Positions 1-7,356 of a DNA stretch of 64,000 nucleotides are shown piece by piece. The number at the start of each line of letters is the position of its first letter. The stretch's first letter is position 1. The notes under the pieces were generated by a model, which worked only from the letters and a program-made list of their open reading frames with translations, made no database searches and was not told where the DNA came from. The DNA comes from Flexivirga oryzae. GTDB taxonomy: Bacteria; Actinomycetota; Actinomycetes; Actinomycetales; Dermatophilaceae. The stretch is taken from the NCBI RefSeq assembly GCF_014190805.1, contig NZ_JACHVQ010000001.1, positions 248,001 to 312,000 of the forward strand, read 5' to 3'. Both the position numbers and the translations under genes were made by a program.

Positions 1-840
1 GTCGTAGGAGCACTCGGTGTCGTGGATGACGATGGTGTTGAGCGTGGGGGACACCGGCCGGTTGCCGAGGTCGTGGTTGCCGTAGTCGCCCGGGTCGTCG
101 CCGGTCTGCTCGTAGGGCGCCGGCACCCAGTCGACCGGCAGGTTCTTCGGCGCGTCGATCGGGTATGGCGCGGGCTTGCGCCGCTTCTTGGCGGTCTCGA
201 CCCGTCGGGTGATGACCGCGCGTTGCGAAGTGACACTGCCGACCTTGGTGGCCTTCAGGTGCAGTTGCACGCCGGAGGTGGCCCGGCTGACCCCGGAGCG
301 CAGGTCGCTGACCACGTCGTCGGCGAAGCTGCGCTGACTTGCCGCGGAGGTGAACCCGCTGGTGGTGGCGACCGCGGCATACCAGGTGCCCGGGTCGGTG
401 TTGGCGCCGACGGCGTGGCCGAGGCTCCGCTGGGCGTCGGCGATGACGGCGGCCGCTCCCATGATGTTGGCGGCGGTGTCGGTGCGCAGGGTTTCCTTGG
501 GCAGCCCGGTGAGCGCGGCGGCCCTGCCGAGCGTGTCGATGACGCGTGCGGCGCTCTTGCCGGCGGCTGCGTCACGGGCGGCCTGGGCGGCGGCACCGTC
601 GATCAGGTGCATCGGGCCGTAGCCGAGGCTGGTGCTCGGGCGGCCTTCGTGGTCGTCCCACCGGGTCTGGCCGTAGGACACTGCGGTCAGCACCGACGCG
701 GGCACGCCGTACTTCTTCGACGCAGCGGTGAACTGATCGTGATCGTCGACGGCGAGCGCGGGCGCGGCGGTGGCAGCCGCCGCGACCGGCACTGCGAGTG
801 CCGCGACCAGGAAATTGCGGCGGGAAAGCGGATGACTCAT
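1..840 (-). CDS. Exported N-acetylmuramoyl-L-alanine amidase, N-terminal part (runs off window)
   Basis: Minus-strand gene that starts at 840 and continues past the left edge, so its C-terminus is missing. The protein begins MSHPLSRRNFLVAALAVP, a Tat-type signal (SRRNFL followed by a hydrophobic run and an Ala-rich cleavage region). About 200 residues of helical-looking sequence follow, then a domain that opens LNTIVIHDTECSYD. That matches the first strand of the amidase_2 (T4 lysozyme-like/PGRP) fold, whose His is a zinc ligand. The inferred role is cleavage of the bond between MurNAc and L-Ala in peptidoglycan outside the membrane. The catalytic part lies outside the window, so the family call rests on one motif. 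An ACGGAG ribosome site lies 5 nt before the ATG. Confidence 0.7.
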   Translation of the reverse strand, partial: MSHPLSRRNFLVAALAVPVAAAATAAPALAVDDHDQFTAASKKYGVPASVLTAVSYGQTRWDDHEGRPSTSLGYGPMHLIDGAAAQAARDAAAGKSAARVIDTLGRAAALTGLPKETLRTDTAANIMGAAAVIADAQRSLGHAVGANTDPGTWYAAVATTSGFTSAASQRSFADDVVSDLRSGVSRATSGVQLHLKATKVGSVTSQRAVITRRVETAKKRRKPAPYPIDAPKNLPVDWVPAPYEQTGDDPGDYGNHDLGNRPVSPTLNTIVIHDTECSYD

Positions 841-935
841 CGTGACTCCGTGAGTTTCAGGGGGCGATCGGCCCGGGGAGAGCTGACGATTTCACCCTGC
901 CACTGTCGAACGCGTAAATGTTTTTCGGAGAGCAG

Positions 936-1787
936 CTAATTTCGGGGCGGGCCGGCGGTGATCCGTCGGCGCAGTTCGTCGACCGTCTCCGACGTCTCGG
1001 GCAGGTCCCACCAGGACTCGACCCACCAGGTCGCACCCGCCGCCTCCCAGTCGGCCGGCCCGCCCTCCACCTCGACGAAACCGTGGTAGGAATCGCCCTC
1101 GATCACGAAGTCGTACGGCCGGTCGCCGAGCCCGGCCTCCGCCCGGAAGTCCCGCACCCGCTGCACGATCTCGCCGAACGTCTCGAGGGTGATGCCGGAC
1201 TGGCCCTCCGCTGCGCGCGCGACGGCGGGGAAGATGCCGTCATACCGCGCCGCACGCGCCAGTGACGGCTGCCGCTGCCGGCCGCGGACCAGTGCGCCGA
1301 CCAGCCAGATCGGCGGATGCGGGCGCTGCACCGGCGGTGGCGGCGCGAGCTCGGTGACCGGCCGGGCGCTGAAGTGGCGTCCGTCGTAGCTGAACGGCTG
1401 CCCGCCGAGCAGGCCGGTGAGTATGTCGAGCCCCTCGTCCAGCCGTTGCGCGCGCACCGCGCGGCCGTCGTCCGGCTCGAACGCCAGCCAGTTGGCGTTG
1501 GGCGCCCCCAGTCCGGCGCCGAGGACGACCCGGCCGCCGGACAACCGGTCGACGCTGCCGACGCGCGCCGCCAGATCCCAGGGTCGGTACCGCGGCACGG
1601 GAGTGATCAGCGTGCCCAGCCGGATGCGCTCGGTCGACACCGCGGCCGCGGCCAGCGTCGCCCAGGCGTCGTGCCGGAACACCGCCTCCCAGCTGAATAC
1701 GGCGTCCCAGCCGTGCTCCTCGCCGAGCCGGGCCAGCTCGACGAACTCCAGCTCGGTCGTGTACGGGACGACATATGCGAACCTCAT
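936..1787 (-). CDS. LLM class flavin-dependent (probably F420-dependent) oxidoreductase
   Basis: A 283-residue luciferase-like monooxygenase family protein. It opens MRFAYVVPYTTELEFVELAR, as these TIM-barrel enzymes do, and carries RIRLGTLITPVPRYRPWDLA and the GGRVVLGAGLG segment typical of the family. The reading frame stays open upstream to 2195, but that stretch is repeat DNA. The ATG at 1787 is preferred because homology starts there and because TAGCGT lies 7 nt upstream, a leaderless arrangement. Substrate is unknown. F420 rather than FMN is inferred from the prevalence of F420-using members in actinobacteria. Confidence 0.85.
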   Translation of the reverse strand: MRFAYVVPYTTELEFVELARLGEEHGWDAVFSWEAVFRHDAWATLAAAAVSTERIRLGTLITPVPRYRPWDLAARVGSVDRLSGGRVVLGAGLGAPNANWLAFEPDDGRAVRAQRLDEGLDILTGLLGGQPFSYDGRHFSARPVTELAPPPPVQRPHPPIWLVGALVRGRQRQPSLARAARYDGIFPAVARAAEGQSGITLETFGEIVQRVRDFRAEAGLGDRPYDFVIEGDSYHGFVEVEGGPADWEAAGATWWVESWWDLPETSETVDELRRRITAGPPRN

Positions 1788-1794
1788 CTCCGGC

Positions 1795-1800
1795 ACGCTA
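1795..1800 (-). promoter_or_regulatory. Candidate -10 box for leaderless transcript of the LLM oxidoreductase
   Basis: TAGCGT on the minus strand ends 7 nt before the ATG at 1787, leaving no room for a Shine-Dalgarno sequence. Confidence 0.5.
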
Positions 1801-1839
1801 GCCGCAACCTCCGACACACCGCTTGATCGCGCTTGCGGC

Positions 1840-2105
1840 GACGCGAGCTCTCGGGTGGCGGGACTTCGATGCGCTCCCTCGTACCTCGGTCGCTTACTCA
1901 GCCACCGTGGTGTCTCAGCCGCCGCGGTGTCTCGGTCGCGTATTCCGTCGCCGCAGTGCCTCGGTCGCGTACTCCGCCGCCGCCACAGGGGCGGTGGCTG
2001 AGTAGGGCGGCGGTGGCTGAGGGGCGCCGAGGAGCGGGGGAAAGCGGCGGTGGCTGAGTAGGGCGGGGGAGCGCAGCGGGGGAGCCCGTATCGAAGTCCC
2101 CGCCC
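1840..2105. repeat. Cluster of degenerate REP-like repeats
   Basis: This region lies in the 451-bp gap between the LLM oxidoreductase and rpmE. It is built from repeated words: gtgtctcagccgcc and related copies on the left, and ggcggtggctgagtagggcgg twice on the right, partly complementary to the left copies. It ends in the family signature gcgcagcggggga and gtatcgaa. Stem-loops are possible throughout. It is probably non-coding, since open frames across it have no recognisable protein sequence. Confidence 0.7.
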
Positions 2106-2132
2106 CGGGAATATGTTGGGAACGGTTCTCGT

Positions 2133-2162
2133 TTGGACGTATGGTCTGCCAACTGGCAGAAT
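2133..2162 (+). promoter_or_regulatory. Candidate rpmE promoter with an overlapping operator-like palindrome
   Basis: A -35-like TTGGAC (2133-2138) and a -10-like CAGAAT (2157-2162) are 18 nt apart. Between and overlapping them is the 16-bp inverted repeat TCTGCCA-AC-TGGCAGA (2145-2160), with two perfect 7-bp arms. Its placement over the promoter spacer suggests repressor binding. No known actinobacterial operator was matched. Confidence 0.45.
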
Positions 2163-2238
2163 CTTCGGTTGGCCCACCGGTTCACGCGATCGCACTCAGC
2201 GGAGCGACCCGGAGGGCGTGAGATCGCTAGGAGAACCC

Positions 2239-2457
2239 ATGAAGAAGGACATTCACCCGTCCTACGGTGAGACCGTGGTCACCTGCACCTGTGGCGCCAC
2301 CTTCACCACCCGCAGCACCGCCCCGTCCGGCTCGATCAGCGCCGACGTGTGCTCGCAGTGCCACCCCTTCTACACCGGCAAGCAGAAGATTCTGGACACC
2401 GGTGGTCGTGTCGCCCGCTTCCAGGAGCGCTACGGCAAGAAGGCAGCTGCCAAGTAG
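2239..2457 (+). CDS. rpmE: 50S ribosomal protein L31 (zinc-binding form)
   Basis: A 72-residue L31 beginning MKKDIHPSYGE, with the family motif HPFYTGKQKILDTGGRV. All four zinc-ligand cysteines of the C+ form are present (CTC near residue 16 and CSQC near residue 37), so this is the primary zinc-containing L31 rather than the zinc-free paralogue. A longer in-frame start at 2113 exists. The ATG at 2239 fits the family length and has AGGAG 6 nt upstream. A strong terminator follows, so rpmE is probably transcribed alone, although prfA starts only 90 bp later. Confidence 0.97.
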   Translation: MKKDIHPSYGETVVTCTCGATFTTRSTAPSGSISADVCSQCHPFYTGKQKILDTGGRVARFQERYGKKAAAK

Positions 2458-2465
2458 CTTCTCTG

Positions 2466-2501
2466 ACGCCGGTCCTGACCCATCGCGGTCAGGGCCGGCG
2501 T
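2466..2501 (+). terminator. Rho-independent-type terminator after rpmE
   Basis: The stem ACGCCGG-t-CCTGACC pairs with GGTCAGG-g-CCGGCGT around a 6-nt loop, with one internal mismatch, and is followed by ttgctttg. Confidence 0.85.
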
Positions 2502-2547
2502 TTGCTTTGTCCCACCATCCACTGCACGAGCCTCCGGGAGGCACCCG

Positions 2548-3645
2548 ATGATCGAGTCAGCGTCAGCAGTCGCCGACGAATACGCCGACCTGGAGCGCCA
2601 ATTGGCCGACCCCGCCGTGCACGCCGACCCGAAGGCGCTGCGCCGCCTCAACAAGAGGTATGCCGCGCTCGCGCCCACCGTTGCGGCATACCGCGCCTGG
2701 ACCGCCGCCCGTGACGACCTCGCGGCGGCGCGGGAACTCGCCGCCGAGGACGCGTCGTTCGCCGAGGAGATCCCGGCGCTGGAGGCCACCGTCGACGAGA
2801 CGGAGGGCAAGCTGCGCACGTTGCTGCTGCCGCGGGACGAGGACGACGACAGGGACGTCATACTCGAGATCAAGGCGGGGGCCGGTGGTGCCGAGTCTGC
2901 TTTGTTCGCAGCAGATCTGGTGCGCATGTACCTCCGCTACGCCGAGCACGCCGGGTGGCGTGCCGAGATCACCGACGGCACCGAGTCCGACCTGGGTGGT
3001 TACACCGACGTGCGCCTCGCGATCCGGGCGAAGGGGCAGCCCGAGCCGGGGAAGGCGCCCTGGGCGAAGCTGAAGTACGAGGGCGGGGTCCACCGGGTGC
3101 AGCGGGTGCCGGTCACCGAGAGCCAGGGGCGCATCCACACCTCCGCGGTCGGCGTGCTCGTGATGCCCGACCTGGACGACGGTGATGAGGAGGAGATCGA
3201 GTTCGGGCCGAACGACCTGAAGATCGACGTCTACCGCTCCTCGGGGCCCGGCGGTCAGTCGGTCAACACCACTGACTCCGCTGTCCGGATCACGCACCTG
3301 CCGTCCGGGCTGGTCGTCTCCTGTCAGAACGAGAAGTCGCAGTTGCAGAACAAGGAAGCGGCGTTGCGGGTGCTCAAGGCCCGGCTGCGGCAGTTGGCGC
3401 AGGAGGAGCGCGACGCCGAAGCGTCCGCGGCTCGGCGCTCGCAGGTGCGCACAATGGACCGCAGTGAGCGGATCCGCACCTACAACTTCCCGGAGAACCG
3501 CATCGCCGACCACCGCACCGGTTACAAGTCCTACAACCTCGACGCGGTGCTCGATGGTGACCTGGAGGCGGTCGTGCAGTCCGCGATCGACACCGACGAG
3601 GCCGCGAAAATGGCTGCGGTTGCTGAAGGTTCGACCTCAGCGTGA
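2548..3645 (+). CDS. prfA: Peptide chain release factor 1
   Basis: A 365-residue class I release factor that ends translation at UAA and UAG. The stop-codon-reading tripeptide is PVT at residues 188-190, the P-x-T form of RF1 (RF2 has SPF). The peptidyl-tRNA hydrolysis motif GGQ is at 235-237 within SSGPGGQSVNTTDSAVRITH. GGGAGG lies upstream of the ATG. The GTG start of prmC overlaps the stop codon by 4 nt, so the two are co-translated. This pairing is conserved because PrmC methylates the Gln of GGQ. Confidence 0.97.
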   Translation: MIESASAVADEYADLERQLADPAVHADPKALRRLNKRYAALAPTVAAYRAWTAARDDLAAARELAAEDASFAEEIPALEATVDETEGKLRTLLLPRDEDDDRDVILEIKAGAGGAESALFAADLVRMYLRYAEHAGWRAEITDGTESDLGGYTDVRLAIRAKGQPEPGKAPWAKLKYEGGVHRVQRVPVTESQGRIHTSAVGVLVMPDLDDGDEEEIEFGPNDLKIDVYRSSGPGGQSVNTTDSAVRITHLPSGLVVSCQNEKSQLQNKEAALRVLKARLRQLAQEERDAEASAARRSQVRTMDRSERIRTYNFPENRIADHRTGYKSYNLDAVLDGDLEAVVQSAIDTDEAAKMAAVAEGSTSA

Positions 3646-4499
3646 GCAGCGTTCGCTCGCTGCTCGCGTCGGCGACCGAGCGGCTGGCCGCGGCGGGCGT
3701 CCCGAGTGCAGCAGCGGATGCGCGTCTGTTGCTGGCCCACGCTTGGGAGGTGTCGGTGGGGGAGTTGCAGCGTCGCCAGGTGCTGGGTGAGGAGCCGGCC
3801 GACGTGGTCGAGGCGCAGTTCGGCGAGCTGGTCGAGCAGCGGCTGACACGTGTCCCGTTGCAGCACCTGACCGGATCTGCGCCGTTCCGTGGGCTCGAAC
3901 TCCGTGTCGGGCCAGGCGTTTTCACTCCACGGCCGGAGACGGAGATGCTGGTCGACCTGGTGCTGTCCGAGCTCGCGGGTCGCGACGACCCGTCGGTGGT
4001 GGACCTGTGCACCGGCTCCGGTGCGATCGCACTTGCGATCAAGCACGAGGCGCCGGCCGCATCGGTTGCCGGCGTCGAACTCGACCCGATGGCGCACGCC
4101 TGGGCCACCCGCAACGCCGAGCTGCTCGGCCTCGACGTGGCCATCGAGCTCGGCGCGGCCCAGGGGGCTCTCGCCGGCCGCGAGGGGTCACTCGATGTCG
4201 TGGTCAGCAATCCGCCGTACATCCCCGTCGGGATGGAGCCGATCGACCCCGAGGTGCGCGACCACGATCCCGAGGTGGCCCTGTATGGCGGGAGCGACGA
4301 CGGCCTGCGCATCCCGCTCGAAGTCGCGGACCGTGCCGCCGAGCTGCTACGACCGGGCGGCCTGCTCGTGATGGAACACGCTGACAGTCAAGGTGATTCG
4401 CTGCCCACAGCACTGGCCCGCCGAGGGTGGTCCGACGTCGCCGATCACACGGACCTGACCGGCCGTCCCCGCGCGGTGACGGCACGCAAGAGCCGCTGA
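3642..4499 (+). CDS. prmC: Release factor glutamine N5-methyltransferase
   Basis: A 285-residue SAM-dependent methyltransferase that modifies the GGQ glutamine of RF1 and RF2. It has an N-terminal helical domain, the SAM-binding segment VVDLCTGSGAIALAIK and the catalytic NPPY motif at residues 190-193. The GTG start overlaps the prfA stop (GTGA). In most actinobacteria a tsaC/sua5-type gene follows directly. Here 2 kb with three unrelated genes and repeats intervenes before it at 6542. Confidence 0.95.
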   Translation: MSSVRSLLASATERLAAAGVPSAAADARLLLAHAWEVSVGELQRRQVLGEEPADVVEAQFGELVEQRLTRVPLQHLTGSAPFRGLELRVGPGVFTPRPETEMLVDLVLSELAGRDDPSVVDLCTGSGAIALAIKHEAPAASVAGVELDPMAHAWATRNAELLGLDVAIELGAAQGALAGREGSLDVVVSNPPYIPVGMEPIDPEVRDHDPEVALYGGSDDGLRIPLEVADRAAELLRPGGLLVMEHADSQGDSLPTALARRGWSDVADHTDLTGRPRAVTARKSR

Positions 4500-4508
4500 G
4501 GCAGGTTC

Positions 4509-4514
4509 TACCCT
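4509..4514 (+). promoter_or_regulatory. Candidate -10 box, leaderless SMR transporter
   Basis: TACCCT ends 7 nt before the ATG at 4522 and no ribosome-binding site is visible. Confidence 0.45.
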
Positions 4515-4521
4515 TGGCGTC

Positions 4522-4860
4522 ATGACCGGACGCTGGGCGGTGTGGACAATGCTCCTCGGGGCGATCGTGCTGGAGGTGGCCGCGACGTTGAGCCTGCGCG
4601 CCTCCGACGGCCTCCGGCAACTGACCTGGCTGATCCCGATCGTGATCGGTTACGGCGGGTCGTTCGTGCTGCTCGCGCAGGTGCTGAAGGAGGGTATGCC
4701 GGTCGGCGTCGCCTACGGCGTCTGGTCCGCGATAGGCGTCGTGCTGACGGCGCTGCTCGGCAAGGTCATCTTCAGCGACCCGCTGACCGCGAGGATGGGG
4801 CTCGGCATCGTGCTGGTCATCGGTGGTGTCGTGCTGCTCGAGAGCGAGTCCGCCCACTGA
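4522..4860 (+). CDS. Small multidrug resistance (SMR) family transporter
   Basis: A 112-residue protein with four predicted membrane helices. It has the membrane-embedded carboxylate of the family, Glu18 in VLEVAATLSLRAS, and the signature AYGVWSAIGVVLTALLGK in helix 3. SMR proteins exchange protons for cationic or guanidinium compounds as antiparallel dimers. EmrE-like drug export and guanidinium export cannot be separated from sequence alone. The gene has its own candidate promoter and sits in the segment that interrupts prmC-tsaC. Confidence 0.9.
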   Translation: MTGRWAVWTMLLGAIVLEVAATLSLRASDGLRQLTWLIPIVIGYGGSFVLLAQVLKEGMPVGVAYGVWSAIGVVLTALLGKVIFSDPLTARMGLGIVLVIGGVVLLESESAH

Positions 4861-4874
4861 GGATCGCGTCGGCC

Positions 4875-5165
4875 GAGTAAGTGGCGAGCGCATCGAGGTG
4901 GCCGAGCAGCCACCCTGCGGTGGCCGAGCAGCGGAGCAGCCACCCTGCGGCGGCCGAGCAGCGGAGGAGCCACCTTGCGGTGGCCGAGCAGCGGAGGAGC
5001 GAAGCGGGGGAGCGTGTCGAGGTCCCGCCGGTCACCTCGACAAGCTCGGCGACCTCGACCCTCAGCTCGGCGACCTCATCTGCGGTGGCCGAGCAGCGGA
5101 GCAGCCACCCTGCGGTGGCCGAGCAGCGGAGGAGCGAAGCGGGGGAGCGTGTCGAGGTCCCCGCA
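4875..5165. repeat. REP-like repeat array
   Basis: This array fills most of the gap between the SMR gene and the pentapeptide gene. The word ggtggccgagcagcgga recurs with the variant ending agccaccctgcgg. A block running from ggccgagcagcggagga through gcgaagcgggggagcg to gtgtcgaggtcc occurs twice, near 4980-5024 and 5114-5160. A palindromic middle part contains cacctcgacaagctcggc (about 5034-5051). Spacing is irregular, so this is not a CRISPR array. Confidence 0.8.
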
Positions 5166-5173
5166 CCACGGGG

Positions 5174-5782
5174 TCAGGCGTTGTCGACGACCGTCACCCC
5201 GGACAGCTCGATGACGATGTCGCGGGCCTGCTCGGTCGTGATGATCGCGCCCTGCATCGCGCGCAACCGGTTCAGGTCGCACGGCCCGAGAGCCGCACCC
5301 CGCAGGTCGGCACCGTCGAGCTTCGCCTCGTGGAGGTCCGCGTGGATCAGCTCGCAGCCGTCGAAGATCGATGAGCGCAGGTCGGCGCCGCGCAGCACGG
5401 CCTCGGTGAACCGGCAACCGGTCAGGTCGGTGTGCGAGAGGATCGCTCCGGCCAGGTTGGCCGCGAACAGGTTGCAGCGCTGCAGCGCGAAGCCCAGCCC
5501 GCGGGTCTGTGGCATCGCCGCCCCCATCAGGCGGCAGCCGGTGAAGGTCGCGCCGCCGAGTGCTGCACCGTCCAACCGGATCCCGTCCAGCAGACAGTCG
5601 GTGAACGTCACCTCGGTCAGGTCGGCGTCACGCAGGTCGGCGTGCCGCAGATCGCACCGGACCAGGGTCAGCGCGTCTGTGGCGGACGCCAGCACCTCGC
5701 GCAGCGCCGGCCCGTCATACACCTCGTCGATGAGCTCCACGGGCACCGAGTCTGTCAGCCGCCGGTGACGCCCGGCGTCCAC
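5174..5782 (-). CDS. Pentapeptide-repeat protein
   Basis: A 202-residue protein with about 25 consecutive pentapeptide repeats of the A(D/N)Lxx type, for example CDLRHADLRDADLTEVTF and ADLHEAKLDGADLRGAAL. These form a right-handed quadrilateral beta-helix. Some family members mimic DNA and protect gyrase from quinolones (MfpA/Qnr), but most have no known role and nothing here assigns one. The GTG at 5782 is chosen because GGAGGG lies 7 nt upstream. A second GTG at 5746 is possible. The upstream region is palindromic element P1. Confidence 0.85.
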   Translation of the reverse strand: MDAGRHRRLTDSVPVELIDEVYDGPALREVLASATDALTLVRCDLRHADLRDADLTEVTFTDCLLDGIRLDGAALGGATFTGCRLMGAAMPQTRGLGFALQRCNLFAANLAGAILSHTDLTGCRFTEAVLRGADLRSSIFDGCELIHADLHEAKLDGADLRGAALGPCDLNRLRAMQGAIITTEQARDIVIELSGVTVVDNA

Positions 5783-5798
5783 CGGTCGCACCCTCCGG

Positions 5799-5901
5799 CC
5801 GAGAGGACACAAAACACACCGACAGGACACGAAAACTCCGGTCCGAGAGCCGAGCACGGGCCCAATTTCGTGTCCGCTGGATGCGTATGTTGTCCTCTCG
5901 G
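5799..5901. repeat. Composite palindrome P1
   Basis: A two-tier inverted repeat between divergent genes. The outer arms are ccgagaggacac (5799) and ttgtcctctcgg (ends 5901). The inner arms are ccgacaggacacgaaa (5819-5834) and tttcgtgtccgctgg (5866-5880). Inner and outer arms are versions of the same word, so each 5' arm can pair with either 3' arm. Confidence 0.8.
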
Positions 5902-5959
5902 TGAGAGGGGTCTCGCCGGGGTCCGGCCGGCGACGAGGGGCGGTGTCAGTGGGCGTGGG

Positions 5960-5965
5960 TAGCGT
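5960..5965 (+). promoter_or_regulatory. Candidate -10 box, leaderless VOC gene
   Basis: TAGCGT ends 6 nt before the ATG at 5972. Confidence 0.45.
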
Positions 5966-5971
5966 CGGTCC

Positions 5972-6334
5972 ATGGCTATCGCACGCACACCCAACCTGGT
6001 GATCGACTGCCCCGACCCGGGGCGACTCGCGACGTTCTACGGCACCCTGCTCGACTTCGAGGTCAAGGTCGACGACGACAACAGCTGGGCGGAGATCCGC
6101 AGCGAGTCGTGGCCGCCGATCAGCTTCCAGCAGGTCGCCGGCTACCGTCCGCCGCAGTGGCCAGGGCAGGAGCACCCGCAGCAGATGCACCTTGACGTGG
6201 TCGTCGACGACCTCGACGCCGCGGAGGGTCCGACGATCGAGCTGGGTGCGACGAAGTGCCAGGAGCAGCCGGGTACGACGTTCCGGGTCTTCCTCGACCC
6301 CGCGGGGCATCCGTTCTGTCTGTGTAACTGTTGA
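5972..6334 (+). CDS. VOC (glyoxalase/bleomycin-resistance fold) family protein
   Basis: A 120-residue protein with the paired beta-alpha-beta-beta-beta modules of the vicinal oxygen chelate superfamily. The start MAIARTPNLVIDCPDPGRLA is followed by FYGTLLDFEV, then the second module MHLDVVVDDLDAAE and DPAGHPFCLC. Members include dioxygenases, glyoxalase and drug-binding proteins. The substrate cannot be told from sequence. The likely transcript is leaderless. Confidence 0.88.
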   Translation: MAIARTPNLVIDCPDPGRLATFYGTLLDFEVKVDDDNSWAEIRSESWPPISFQQVAGYRPPQWPGQEHPQQMHLDVVVDDLDAAEGPTIELGATKCQEQPGTTFRVFLDPAGHPFCLCNC

Positions 6335-6344
6335 GGCCGGTGCG

Positions 6345-6515
6345 CGGTCATTTCGATACGGTCTCCTCCGCTGCGCTCCTCCGACCTACTCAATGAGCGC
6401 GGCGGCCTCAATGAGCGCGGGTTTGCTGCTCCGACCTACTCAATGAGCGCGGCGGCGCTTCTCCGGGTTGCTCAATGAGCGCGGGTTTGCTGCTCCGACC
6501 AGGTCAAGTCACGTG
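6345..6515. repeat. REP-like repeat cluster
   Basis: It begins with the family signature tttcgatacg and cctccgctgcgctcctccga, followed by ctactcaatgagcgcgg repeated about four times with small variations (tgctgctccgacctactcaatg). It lies between the VOC gene and tsaC and contains no plausible gene. Confidence 0.75.
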
Positions 6516-6541
6516 CAAGCGATCTGACAGACTTAGCTCCC

Positions 6542-7348
6542 GTGAGCCCAGTCTTCGATTGCAATGTCCCCCAGACGCGCGACGAAGGCATCAGCACAGC
6601 GGCCGAGGCGATCTTCCGCGGCGAATGCGTCGTCATGCCGACCGACACGGTCTACGGCATCGCCGCCGACGCCTTCAACCCGACGGCGGTGGCACAGCTG
6701 CTGGAGGCCAAGGGCCGTGGGCGGGAGATGCCGCCGCCGGTGCTCGTCCCCTCGCGGCAGACTGTCGACGGGCTGGCGATGGCCGTTCCGTCATACGCCG
6801 GACGCCTGATGGACGCGTTCTGGCCGGGCGGGCTGACCCTCGTCTTCCGGGCGCAGCAGTCGCTGGCCTGGGACCTCGGCGACACCAACGGCACCGTCGG
6901 TCTGCGGATGCCCGACGACGAGATCGCGATCGCCCTGCTGGAGAGCACCGGCCCGCTCGCCGTCAGCTCGGCCAACCGCACCGGCAAACCGTCCGCCACG
7001 ACGGTGACCGAAGCCGGTTTCATGCTCGGGCACTTCGTCGACATCTACCTGGACGGCGGCGAGCGGAACACCAACGCCGCGTCGACCATCCTGGACTGCA
7101 CCAAGGCCGACCCGGTCGTGCTGCGCGAGGGGACGATCAGCAACGAGGAGCTGCAGCGGGTCCTCGGCGACGTCGAGCTGATCACCGGGCGCGCGATCAA
7201 CTCCCTGCCCGACGACGAGCCGGTCGACCTCACCAAGCCCGACGAGCCCGCGGATGCGGACGACGAAGCCGCCACGCCCGTCGACCTCGGCAAGAACGCC
7301 GCCGAAACCCCCGAGAACCAGCCCGATGACCACCCCGACGACGAATAG
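6542..7348 (+). CDS. tsaC: L-threonylcarbamoyladenylate synthase (YrdC/Sua5 domain)
   Basis: A 268-residue enzyme that makes threonylcarbamoyl-AMP from Thr, bicarbonate and ATP for the t6A modification at position 37 of ANN-decoding tRNAs. The YrdC domain is complete: VVMPTDTVYGIAADAF, the lysine-rich loop EAKGRGREMPPPVLV, and the SSAN motif near residue 142. The last 60 or so residues are an acidic, low-complexity tail instead of the Sua5 C-terminal domain. The GTG start at 6542 has CAGACT 8 nt upstream. The stop is 8 nt from glyA, so the two probably form an operon. Confidence 0.92.
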   Translation: MSPVFDCNVPQTRDEGISTAAEAIFRGECVVMPTDTVYGIAADAFNPTAVAQLLEAKGRGREMPPPVLVPSRQTVDGLAMAVPSYAGRLMDAFWPGGLTLVFRAQQSLAWDLGDTNGTVGLRMPDDEIAIALLESTGPLAVSSANRTGKPSATTVTEAGFMLGHFVDIYLDGGERNTNAASTILDCTKADPVVLREGTISNEELQRVLGDVELITGRAINSLPDDEPVDLTKPDEPADADDEAATPVDLGKNAAETPENQPDDHPDDE

Positions 7349-7356
7349 GTGACGCC

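Noticed and set aside
2113..2238. N-terminal extension of rpmE
   Set aside because: The extension covers the promoter region, and L31 starts at MKKDIHP with a ribosome site just before it.
4875..5165. Possible CRISPR array
   Set aside because: Repeat units vary in length and sequence, spacers are not uniform, parts are palindromic, and no cas gene is near. It fits a REP-like array better.
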